Shown here one piece after another: positions 35,315 to 42,997 of a DNA stretch of 64,000 nt. Position 1 is the first letter of the stretch. Each line of letters starts with the position of its first letter. A model generated the notes under the pieces. The model saw nothing but the letters and a program-made list of their open reading frames with translations, did not search any database and was not told the origin of the DNA. The stretch comes from Clostridium mobile. Its GTDB lineage: Bacteria > Bacillota > Clostridia > Clostridiales > Clostridiaceae. The stretch is taken from positions 806,001-870,000 of the forward strand of contig NZ_JAHLQF010000002.1 in NCBI RefSeq assembly GCF_018918285.1. Direction: 5' to 3'. Made by a program: the position numbers and the translations under genes.

Positions 35315-37303
35315 ATGAATAATTTACAAAAGATAGACAATCAACAAAGTAAGTATGATGAAATAATTGAATATCTAAAACAAAATGATGGATATTGGTT
35401 AGAAAATAATAAATGGGATTTAACAGAAGAAGTATTTAAAGGTGAAAGAGTAAAAGTTGGAACTTCAATATTTAGATATATAAATTTTAATAATTTTCAA
35501 AATATAAAACTAAAAAACGAAGTAAAATACTATATTCTTTATCATTTTAAAGAAAATTTATTAGGAATAAAGTTTTTATTAAGAATTTCAGAAACTTTTA
35601 ATCAGTTGTCGATTTTTTTAAATAGATATTATTTAGACAAAGAAAGTTTTGAAAGTCTTAAGATTGATAAAGTTAATAATAAATGGATATTACATCTTTT
35701 AAACAATGGTTTTAAGCCGAAATCTAATGGCGGAGTAAAGGCTGAAAATTATAATTATACAATAAATGTTATAATAGCATTTATTAAAGATTTTTACGAT
35801 TGTAGAGAAGAAACTGAAAAAGATATATGGTGTTTAAAAAATATTATTGGAGCAAAGAAATCAGGTGCAACTCAAAGTAGACAAACAAATTGTTTAAATT
35901 TTAATTATATACCAAGTTATTATAGAGAAACTGTAAAAAAATATTATAAAACTTTAATTACTAAGAAAAGTTTTTCTCACTGTTTTTGCATACTCAATAT
36001 AATGAATTATTTCTTTAATGTTTTTTATAAAAATGGTTATACTGATGGATTTATAGAGAATTTATCGAGAAATGATATCGAAGAATATTTATATTGGATA
36101 AATAGCGATTATAACGATAAAAATCCAACTTACAAAAGTAAATTTGTATCTTACATCAGAACATTTTTAGAGTATATTCAGATAGCTCAATATGATAAAG
36201 CACCTAAAAAAGAAGTATCGTTCTTAATATTTCAAGATGACATTCCTAAAAGAGAATTAAATAAAGATGAAGTAAAAAAAGCTAAATTTGTTCCAGAGCC
36301 TATATTGAAACAACTGGATAATAACATCATGGATTTAGATAGACCTCAGTATATCCCTATTTATATTCTTCTTAGGGAAACTGGATGGCGTGGTACTGAT
36401 ATATTAAACCTTAGATATGATAATTGCTTAGAACAGATTTGGAATAGTAAAGAAGAGAAATATAACTACTATCTTTGTGGTGAAATAACTAAAACAGGTA
36501 TAGCACAACTTAAAATCCCGATTAGGGATAAGGTTGCTGATATGGTTCAAGAAGCTATTGATAAAGCTAAAGAACTAAGTACAGAAGAAAATAATCCTAA
36601 GAAGTATTTATTTAATACTTATGAAGGTAAATTAAAAGGAAAACCATTGAACAAAGCATCTTTGTTAAGAACTATAAAAAGGCTTATTGAAGAAAAAGAC
36701 ATTAGGGATGTTAATGGTGAATTGTATCACTTTAGATTACATTCTCTAAGGCATACAAGAGCTAAAGAATATGTGGAACAAGGTATGGGAATCAGTATTA
36801 TACAACAAATATTAGGGCATCAAAGTCTTCAAATGACTGTTCATTATGCTACAGTAACAGAAAATACACTCTACGAGAAATGGAAGAATACTGAGGATTT
36901 AGACTTATTTAGAGTTAATGCTGAAACTAATAAACTTGAACAAGTAGATTTAAATTCTGATGATGGCGAAAATCTAATAAGGTATGAATATGTTAAAAAG
37001 AATTTGGATGCGGTAAGAGTACCCTTTGGTGTATGCTTTAAGCCTTCTAAATTACCTTGTAAGCAACAAATGAATCATTGCTTAACCTGTGCAAGTTTCT
37101 GTACCACAGTCGAGAATATACCTGAATATGAAGAAGAAATAAACAGTGTAAAAAAGCAAATTGAGATTAGTGAAAGATGTGGCAGAGAGCTATGGGCAGA
37201 AAAGAATAAGACATACTTAAAACTGTTAGAAGATACACTCGAAAGAGTAAGAGAACAAAAGATACTTCATAAAAATGGTGGTTCAAGGGAGGATGTTCAA
37301 TAA
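35315..37303 (+). CDS. tnpB: Tn554-family transposase B, tyrosine recombinase
   Basis: 662 residues. The C-terminal catalytic domain has Arg359 (ETGWRGTD), His476 and Arg479 (HSLRHTRA), His502 (LGHQS) and Tyr511 (HYATVT), the full set. It is followed by a Cys-rich segment (about 575-592, PCKQQMNHCLTCASFC), a probable zinc site typical of this subfamily. The long N-terminal region (1-330) carries the arm/core-binding domains. GAAGGAG lies seven bases before the ATG. Overlaps tnpC by one base. Confidence 0.93.
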   Translation: MNNLQKIDNQQSKYDEIIEYLKQNDGYWLENNKWDLTEEVFKGERVKVGTSIFRYINFNNFQNIKLKNEVKYYILYHFKENLLGIKFLLRISETFNQLSIFLNRYYLDKESFESLKIDKVNNKWILHLLNNGFKPKSNGGVKAENYNYTINVIIAFIKDFYDCREETEKDIWCLKNIIGAKKSGATQSRQTNCLNFNYIPSYYRETVKKYYKTLITKKSFSHCFCILNIMNYFFNVFYKNGYTDGFIENLSRNDIEEYLYWINSDYNDKNPTYKSKFVSYIRTFLEYIQIAQYDKAPKKEVSFLIFQDDIPKRELNKDEVKKAKFVPEPILKQLDNNIMDLDRPQYIPIYILLRETGWRGTDILNLRYDNCLEQIWNSKEEKYNYYLCGEITKTGIAQLKIPIRDKVADMVQEAIDKAKELSTEENNPKKYLFNTYEGKLKGKPLNKASLLRTIKRLIEEKDIRDVNGELYHFRLHSLRHTRAKEYVEQGMGISIIQQILGHQSLQMTVHYATVTENTLYEKWKNTEDLDLFRVNAETNKLEQVDLNSDDGENLIRYEYVKKNLDAVRVPFGVCFKPSKLPCKQQMNHCLTCASFCTTVENIPEYEEEINSVKKQIEISERCGRELWAEKNKTYLKLLEDTLERVREQKILHKNGGSREDVQ

Positions 37304-37677
37304 TGGCTGGAAACACAAAAGGATTAAAGAAATATGCAGAAGAAAAGACAAAAAATACATTAGAAAAGGTTGATAAAGCTATTAGAGAACTTTCTCTTAA
37401 TGGAGAAAAAATTAATTTTAATAGTGTTTCACAGTTTAGTGGAGTGTCTAAAACATTTTTATACAATAATAAAGAAGTTAAGAAGAGAATTGAAGATTTA
37501 AGACAGCAACAAGTTAGTAGAGAAATGAATCAAAGAGCTAAATATGACAAGACAGCTAAATCTAAAGATATTATTATAATAGCTAAAGATAAAAAGATTA
37601 AGGAACTTGAAGAAGAAAATAAAAAACTAAAAGAGCAGTTAGAAATTTTAAGAGGTAAATTGTACGAGAAACTATAA
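37303..37677 (+). CDS. tnpC: Tn554-family accessory protein TnpC
   Basis: 124 residues: an N-terminal helix-turn-helix-like half (NFNSVSQFSGVSKTFLYNN at about 45-63) and a C-terminal coiled coil (about 90-120, EELEEENKKLKEQLE). TnpC is not strictly needed for Tn554 transposition but affects efficiency and orientation. Start ATG is within the tnpB stop (TAATG), showing translational coupling. Confidence 0.88.
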   Translation: MAGNTKGLKKYAEEKTKNTLEKVDKAIRELSLNGEKINFNSVSQFSGVSKTFLYNNKEVKKRIEDLRQQQVSREMNQRAKYDKTAKSKDIIIIAKDKKIKELEEENKKLKEQLEILRGKLYEKL

Positions 37678-37703
37678 TCAATTTATCCACAAAGCAATAA
37701 TAT

Positions 37704-37732
37704 ATAGACTACATAAATTATATGTAGTCTAT
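37704..37732. repeat. Perfect 12-bp inverted repeat right of tnpC
   Basis: ATAGACTACATA and its complement flank a five-base AT loop at 37704-37732, 27 bases after tnpC. No T tract follows, so it is a weak terminator candidate; it may also mark the right end of the element. Confidence 0.55.
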
Positions 37733-37799
37733 GTACAAAATAAGTAAAATCAATCAGTGTATAGAAGTGTACACGAGATATTAAAAGGAAGTGAAGAAA

Positions 37800-39209
37800 A
37801 TGGATTTTAAAGTTTATAATACTTTGAGCAGAGTTAAAGAAAAGTTAATCCCAATAGAAGAAGGAAAGGTAGGTATATATACCTGTGGACCTACAGTTTA
37901 CAACTTTGCCCACATAGGTAACTTAAGAACCTATATATTTGAGGATGTACTAAAAAAATCCTTAACTTATTTGGGGTATGAAGTAAAGCATGTGATGAAT
38001 ATTACGGATGTAGGTCACCTAGAATCTGATGGAGATTCTGGAGAGGATAAAATGGCTTTAGGAGCTAGTAGAGAAAAGAAGACAGTATGGGAAATAGCTA
38101 GATTTTATGAGGAAGCTTTCTTAAAGGATTGTGAAAAACTAAATGTAGAGACTCCTTCAATAATTAGCAGAGCAACAGAACACATTGAAGATATGATTCA
38201 GTTCATTAAAATATTAGAGGAGAAAGGTTTTACCTATATAGCTAATGGTAATGTTTATTTTTCCATAGATAAATTTGAAGATTATAATAAACTAGCTAAT
38301 CTTACTTTAGAAGAATTAGAAGCAGGAAATAGAGTTGAGGTTGATCCTTATAAGAAAAATCCTTTAGATTTTGTATTGTGGTTTACAAACTCAAAATTTA
38401 CTAATCAGATAATGCAATGGGAATCCCCTTGGGGAAAAGGCTTTCCAGGGTGGCATATAGAATGTTCTGCTATGTCAATAAAATATTTAGGGGATAGAAT
38501 AGATATTCACTGCGGAGGAGTTGACCACATTCCTGTTCACCACACAAATGAGATCGCTCAATCAGAAAGTGCTTTAGGCCATAAGTGGGTTAACTACTGG
38601 ATGCATGGAGAGTTTTTAGTACTAAACAAGGGAAAGATGTCAAAATCCAGTGGAGATTTTCTTACTCTATCAAGGTTAGTAGAAGAGGGGTATAGTCCAT
38701 TAGATTATAGATATTTTTGCCTACAATCTAGATATAGAAAACAACTACTATTTAGCTTCGAGAGCCTTGAAGAGGCAAGAAAGGCACTGAAGAAACTAAA
38801 AAACAAAGTAAATAATATAGTGAACAATAAACTTGAGGATGAGAAGATAGATGAAAATAAAATATATAGTTATAAGGAAAAGTTTTCTTCCCAAATAAGT
38901 GATGATTTAAATTTACCTAACGCTTTTACTGTTTTAGAAGAGGTAATAAAGGAAGGGACTTTAAATAATAATGAGAAAGCTTACCTTATTGAGGATTTTG
39001 ACAGGGTATTTTCACTAAATCTTTTAAGTGAAGAAGAGACAAAAGAAATCTTAATGGATGAAAAATGGGTTGAAGAGCTTATAGAAGAAAGAAATATTGC
39101 AAGAAAAAATAAAGATTGGGCAAGAGGGGACGAAATTAGAGAGATTTTATTGAGTAATAATATTGAGATTATTGATTCTAAAGAAGGAACCACTTGGAGA
39201 GTTAAATAA
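37800..39209 (+). CDS. cysS: Cysteinyl-tRNA synthetase
   Basis: 469 residues, class Ia synthetase that charges tRNA-Cys. Signatures present: Cys29 of the zinc site (YTCGPTVYN), the HIGH-like motif HIGN (38-41), the C-x-C/H region in HIECSAMS and HCGGVDH, and KMSKS at 279-283. I choose ATG 37800, about nine bases after AAAAGGAA; the in-frame GTG at 37791 is too close to it. The Tn554-like element lies immediately upstream, so the native promoter or leader may be displaced; no T-box is visible in the 120 bases before it. Confidence 0.97.
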   Translation: MDFKVYNTLSRVKEKLIPIEEGKVGIYTCGPTVYNFAHIGNLRTYIFEDVLKKSLTYLGYEVKHVMNITDVGHLESDGDSGEDKMALGASREKKTVWEIARFYEEAFLKDCEKLNVETPSIISRATEHIEDMIQFIKILEEKGFTYIANGNVYFSIDKFEDYNKLANLTLEELEAGNRVEVDPYKKNPLDFVLWFTNSKFTNQIMQWESPWGKGFPGWHIECSAMSIKYLGDRIDIHCGGVDHIPVHHTNEIAQSESALGHKWVNYWMHGEFLVLNKGKMSKSSGDFLTLSRLVEEGYSPLDYRYFCLQSRYRKQLLFSFESLEEARKALKKLKNKVNNIVNNKLEDEKIDENKIYSYKEKFSSQISDDLNLPNAFTVLEEVIKEGTLNNNEKAYLIEDFDRVFSLNLLSEEETKEILMDEKWVEELIEERNIARKNKDWARGDEIREILLSNNIEIIDSKEGTTWRVK

Positions 39210-39215
39210 AACCTA

Positions 39216-39244
39216 TTGACATTTTTAAGAGCGTAGAATAAACT
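39216..39244 (+). promoter_or_regulatory. Probable promoter of the region before the MutS2-like gene
   Basis: A perfect TTGACA (39216-39221), a 17-base spacer and TAAACT (39239-39244), directly after cysS. Confidence 0.5.
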
Positions 39245-39249
39245 AGTAT

Positions 39250-39533
39250 GAGATAGGTTTGAAATAAGAAAGATGAGGTGCTTTATGAGCGGGGTAGTAT
39301 CAGAATAGACATGTTTTTGGTGAATAAATCTAAAAAGAGGTATATAAAATACCTTTATTTGCTATGGATTTATTCAAAGATAATATGAAGATACTAAGTC
39401 CACTTATAATGTACTTTAATATATTAAAGGATAGTTTATTTAGGCTGTCTTTATTGAGGTATGATTTTAAGCTGTGGAAGTATCCACAGCTTTTATTTTT
39501 ACTACAAACCTATTCTTTGGAGCGTATCTTCAT
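39250..39533 (+). ncRNA. Possible structured leader RNA, unassigned
   Basis: This 383-base gap between cysS and the MutS2-like gene carries a promoter-like start and several complementary pairs: 39253-39261 with 39505-39513 (9 bp), 39321-39330 with 39367-39376 (10 bp), 39385-39394 with 39524-39533 (10 bp), plus an intrinsic-terminator hairpin. It lacks T-box, SAM, TPP or 6S signatures that I can recognise. Pairings are seen in the sequence; that they form is inference. Confidence 0.35.
39469..39500 (+). terminator. Intrinsic terminator inside the leader region
   Basis: A perfect 10-bp stem (AAGCTGTGGA with TCCACAGCTT), loop of four, then TTATTTTT, about 90 bases before the MutS2-like gene. 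Confidence 0.8.
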
Positions 39534-39592
39534 GGAGATTTATAAAATCAAGGAAAAATTTCTATAAATTTTTGTGAAGGAGATATTTAAAA

Positions 39593-41503
39593 GTGAATAA
39601 TATTACATTTGAAAAATTACAATACAACGAATTGAAGGAATTAGTAAAATCTTATTGTGTAAGCGGTTTAGGAAAAGAATTAATAGATAAGTTAGAGCCA
39701 AGCAATGACATTAAGGTTGTTCAAAGAAGATTGAAGGAAACCAGTGAAGGTAAAAATTTATTAAATATGACAAATCACATACCTTTAGAAGGATTATTTA
39801 ATATAAAGGCTGCTTTAGAAAAAATTGAAAAGGGTGGAGTGTTATCAGGAGAAGAACTTACCATAGTTTCCGATTTTTTAAGAGGGTGCAGAAAAGTTAA
39901 GCAGTTTATGATAGATAAAGAGACTTATGCTCCTACATTAAGTTCTTATGCAACTTCAATCACAGAAGTAAAAACTATAGAAGAAGAAATAAATAATTCT
40001 ATAAAAGGCAATACAGTGGATTCTTCAGCTAGTAAGGAACTGAGGAGAATAAGGAGACACATAGAAAATACAGAAAGTAAAATTCAAGAGAAATTAAATA
40101 AGTTTTTAACTTCCAGCGAAAACAAGAAATATATACAGGAGTTTTATATAAGTAAAAGAAATGATAGATATGTAGTACCGATAAAAGCCACTTGCAAAAA
40201 TCAGGTTGATGGGGTAATAGTAGACATTTCATCAAAAGGTTCGACTGTATTTATGGAACCAAACTCCATTGGAAAATTTAATATTGAATTAGTAGCATTA
40301 AAGTCAGAAGAGGCTTGTGAAGTATATCAAATTTTATCATATCTAACTGGACTAGTTTATGAAAAAGTTAGAGAGATAAAAATTAATTTAGAGCTTATGG
40401 GGCATTATGATATGGTATTTGCAAAAGCAAAATACAGCAATAGTATAAATGGCATTGAACCTAAGGTAAATGACTATGGATATACCAAGATAATAAAAGG
40501 AAAACATCCATTGCTAACAGGAGAGATAATTCCTCTAAATTTTGAAATAGGAGGAGACTATAGAAGTTTAATTATAACTGGACCTAATGCAGGAGGAAAA
40601 ACCGTGGTGTTAAAAACCTTAGGACTATTAACCTTAGCACTTCAATCAGGATTTCATATAAGTGCAGCTAAGGACTCAGAGTTTAGTATATACGATAAAG
40701 TATTTGTAGATATAGGAGACAACCAAAGCCTAGAAAATTCTCTAAGCACCTTCTCCTCTCATATAAATAATTTAGCTCAAATTATGAAAGAGGCAAATAG
40801 AAGAACTCTTTTACTCTTTGATGAAATAGGAACTGGGACAGAGCCTAATGAGGGAGCAGCTCTTGCTATTTCTATATTAGAGGAATTTTATCATATGGGA
40901 TGTATAACTGTAGCCACAACCCACTATGGAGAGATAAAAAAGTTCGGAGAAAATCATCCAGAGTTTCAAAATGCCTGTATGCAGTTTAATCCCGAAACTC
41001 TAGAGCCTCTATATAAATTAACTATAGGACAATCAGGAGAAAGTAATGCTCTTTGGATAGGAAAGAAAATGGGATTAAAAGAAGAAGTACTAAAGAGAGC
41101 AAAGAGCTACATTGAAAAAAAAGATTATAATCTTGATCTAGTAAAGAGAAGTAAGATAAAAAAAGAGGATGTAATTATTGAAATAGAGGAAAGCACTGAA
41201 GAAAGTTACCAGTACAAAATTGGCGACAAGGTAAGACTGCTAGATTACAATGATTTTGGAATAATCTATAAAGAAAAAGATGAATTCAATAATATAAAAG
41301 TACTATATGGGAATAAAATAATTGAAGTTAATATAAAGAGGGTGGAACTATTTTTAGAAGCTGAAAATTTATATCCAAAGGATTATGATTTAAACAGTTT
41401 ATTCACTAGCTATGAGGAAAGAAAGTTGAAAAGAGATATTGAAAGAGGGTCTAAGAAAGCCTTAAAGAAATTACAAAAAGAGATGAGAAGAAAAGTTGAT
41501 TAA
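39593..41503 (+). CDS. MutS2-like ATPase lacking the Smr domain
   Basis: 636 residues. MutS2 core and clamp helices (about 1-300) are followed by the MutS ATPase with Walker A GPNAGGKT (330-337) and Walker B LLLFDE (Asp410-Glu411), and a KOW-like strand segment (about 545-590). Full-length MutS2 has about 785 residues and ends in an Smr nuclease domain; this protein stops before it, ending in a basic helix. It is thus a MutS2-type paralogue without the nuclease. MutS2 proteins bind branched DNA or collided ribosomes. GTG start behind GAAGGAGA. It is preceded by an unusual leader with a terminator. Confidence 0.87.
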   Translation: MNNITFEKLQYNELKELVKSYCVSGLGKELIDKLEPSNDIKVVQRRLKETSEGKNLLNMTNHIPLEGLFNIKAALEKIEKGGVLSGEELTIVSDFLRGCRKVKQFMIDKETYAPTLSSYATSITEVKTIEEEINNSIKGNTVDSSASKELRRIRRHIENTESKIQEKLNKFLTSSENKKYIQEFYISKRNDRYVVPIKATCKNQVDGVIVDISSKGSTVFMEPNSIGKFNIELVALKSEEACEVYQILSYLTGLVYEKVREIKINLELMGHYDMVFAKAKYSNSINGIEPKVNDYGYTKIIKGKHPLLTGEIIPLNFEIGGDYRSLIITGPNAGGKTVVLKTLGLLTLALQSGFHISAAKDSEFSIYDKVFVDIGDNQSLENSLSTFSSHINNLAQIMKEANRRTLLLFDEIGTGTEPNEGAALAISILEEFYHMGCITVATTHYGEIKKFGENHPEFQNACMQFNPETLEPLYKLTIGQSGESNALWIGKKMGLKEEVLKRAKSYIEKKDYNLDLVKRSKIKKEDVIIEIEESTEESYQYKIGDKVRLLDYNDFGIIYKEKDEFNNIKVLYGNKIIEVNIKRVELFLEAENLYPKDYDLNSLFTSYEERKLKRDIERGSKKALKKLQKEMRRKVD

Positions 41504-41543
41504 ACTTAAAATAATTAAATAAAAACTATTTTTAAACTATCTA

Positions 41544-41572
41544 TTGCATATTAAATATATAAGTGATATACT
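41544..41572 (+). promoter_or_regulatory. Promoter of the zinc-ribbon gene
   Basis: TTGCAT (41544-41549), 17-base spacer, TATACT (41567-41572). It implies a leader of about 120 bases before the start codon, reminiscent of cold-shock transcripts. Confidence 0.6.
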
Positions 41573-41699
41573 TATCAAGCGCTGGTAGTTAAGTTAATTA
41601 TTAGCAAGAGATTTAATATGATGAATAATATTTCCTCTTTTTTAAAAGGTTAGATTAATCAACTTTAAATCTTAATATTGAAAAAGGAGGAATGTTAAA

Positions 41700-41867
41700 A
41701 TGGCAGATAAGAATATAACTTGTAAAGATTGCGGAAAAGAATTCGTATTTACAGAAGCAGAACAGGATTTCTACAAAGAAAAAGGATTCGAAAACGAACC
41801 ACAGAGATGTGCTGATTGTAGAAGAGCAAGAAAACAACAAAACAATAACAGAGGATTTAGAAGATAA
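41700..41867 (+). CDS. Small zinc-ribbon protein
   Basis: 55 residues: Cys8-x2-Cys11 and Cys37-x2-Cys40 form a treble-clef-like zinc ribbon with the linker QDFYKEKGFENEPQRC, followed by a basic tail (RRARKQQNNNRGFRR). This matches the 'probable zinc-ribbon' family common in clostridia, often next to cold-shock genes. RNA or DNA binding is likely from charge and fold. AAGGAGG lies nine bases before the ATG; own promoter with long leader and own terminator. Confidence 0.85.
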   Translation: MADKNITCKDCGKEFVFTEAEQDFYKEKGFENEPQRCADCRRARKQQNNNRGFRR

Positions 41868-41885
41868 TAATATTTGCTAAATTTA

Positions 41886-41920
41886 CCCCATAAGAAGTAA
41901 TTCTTATGGGGTTTGTTGTT
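41886..41920 (+). terminator. Terminator of the zinc-ribbon gene
   Basis: A perfect 11-bp stem (CCCCATAAGAA with TTCTTATGGGG) then TTTGTTGTT. Confidence 0.88.
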
Positions 41921-42011
41921 ATGTCCAACATGGGCGAAAGCTTGATAAAGATTTTCTAATTAAAATATGATAGAATAGAAGAAATTTGACTTGTTAAAGG
42001 GGGACTTATTC

Positions 42012-42887
42012 ATGAAACCAGATTTTAAAATAATACTAGCAATGGCCATTTTTGGGAGCATAGGCTTATTTGTAAAAAGCATTAATTTACCTTCTATTGA
42101 GATGGTATTTTTAAGAGCTATTATTGCTAGTGTTTTCTTATTTATTGTGAAGACCATAGCTAAGAAGAGACAAGTAGGAGAGGAACATAAGGAAGAAGAG
42201 GAAGAAAATAAAAAGGATAATAAGAAAAACATGATTTTACTTATTATTTCAGGATTCGTCATGGTATTTAACTGGCTACTTTTATTCCAAGCTTATAAAT
42301 ATACCACTATAGCTAATGGCACTTTAAGCTATTATGCAGCTCCTATATTTGTGGTATTGATTTCACCTATTGTATTAAAGGAAAAGTTGACAGTAAAAAA
42401 ATTAGCATCAGTAATAGTGGCTATGTTTGGACTAGCCTTAATTGTTATGAATCAACCACAAGGCGGTAGTGGTAACTATATTCATAGTAAAGGAATTGCT
42501 TATGGAATTTTAGCTGCCATAGCATATGCTGCTGTGGTTTTATTGAATAAATGCATTAAAAACTTTTCTAGCTATGATAGAACCTTTGTACAAATTTTTA
42601 TAAGTACCATTATATTAACTCCAATTGTAATATATAGAGGGAATTTATATATAGAGAATATGAACTCTCTAATAAATATATTAATATTAGGTGTAGTTCA
42701 CACTGGTGTAGCATATTTATTGTACTTTTCTGGTATTGAACATGTGACAGCACAAAGGGCATCCTTACTAAGTTACATAGATCCCATATCAGCTTTGGTC
42801 TATGGTACTATATTTTTAGGAGAACCTTTAGGTATATATCATATAGTAGGGGGACTTATGATTATACTTTCTACGCTAGATATATAA
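42012..42887 (+). CDS. EamA/DMT family transporter
   Basis: 291 residues with about ten hydrophobic helices in two EamA repeats (about 5-140 and 150-288), the drug/metabolite transporter architecture. A charged loop (55-75, KKRQVGEEHKEEEEENKKD) is longer and more acidic than usual between helices 2 and 3. The substrate is not deducible; relatives export amino acids, nucleosides or other metabolites. ATG 42012 follows AAAGGGGGA by seven bases; the TTG at 41991 lies upstream of that site. Confidence 0.88.
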   Translation: MKPDFKIILAMAIFGSIGLFVKSINLPSIEMVFLRAIIASVFLFIVKTIAKKRQVGEEHKEEEEENKKDNKKNMILLIISGFVMVFNWLLLFQAYKYTTIANGTLSYYAAPIFVVLISPIVLKEKLTVKKLASVIVAMFGLALIVMNQPQGGSGNYIHSKGIAYGILAAIAYAAVVLLNKCIKNFSSYDRTFVQIFISTIILTPIVIYRGNLYIENMNSLINILILGVVHTGVAYLLYFSGIEHVTAQRASLLSYIDPISALVYGTIFLGEPLGIYHIVGGLMIILSTLDI

Positions 42888-42898
42888 TAAAATTATTT

Positions 42899-42936
42899 TA
42901 AAGAAAGAGATATGTTAATTTCTTTCTTTTTTTCTT
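42899..42936 (+). terminator. Probable terminator of the EamA gene
   Basis: AAAGAAA pairs with TTTCTTT (42900-42906 with 42919-42925), followed by a long pyrimidine-rich T tract. Confidence 0.5.
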
Positions 42937-42997
42937 TATAGTAAAATAGATATTGGATATAATCATAATTAGTAATGCTAAGAGGAGGAATTGACTT

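Larger units (their letters stand above)
34188..37677 (+). mobile_element. Tn554-family transposon, tnpABC only
   Basis: Three tightly packed genes (two-base gap, one-base overlap) encode the TnpA, TnpB and TnpC proteins of a Tn554-type element. These elements move by tyrosine-recombinase chemistry, lack terminal inverted repeats and make no target duplication, so the ends cannot be placed from one copy; limits given are those of the genes. No resistance or other cargo gene is present between the Cys-rich peptide and cysS. Confidence 0.85.

Noticed and set aside
37678-37799. T-box leader for cysS
   Set aside because: No T-box conserved sequence or specifier structure is visible in the 120 bases before cysS.
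39364-39567. 67-codon ORF before the MutS2-like gene
   Set aside because: It runs across a strong terminator hairpin and complementary arms, lacks a ribosome site and has no coding character.
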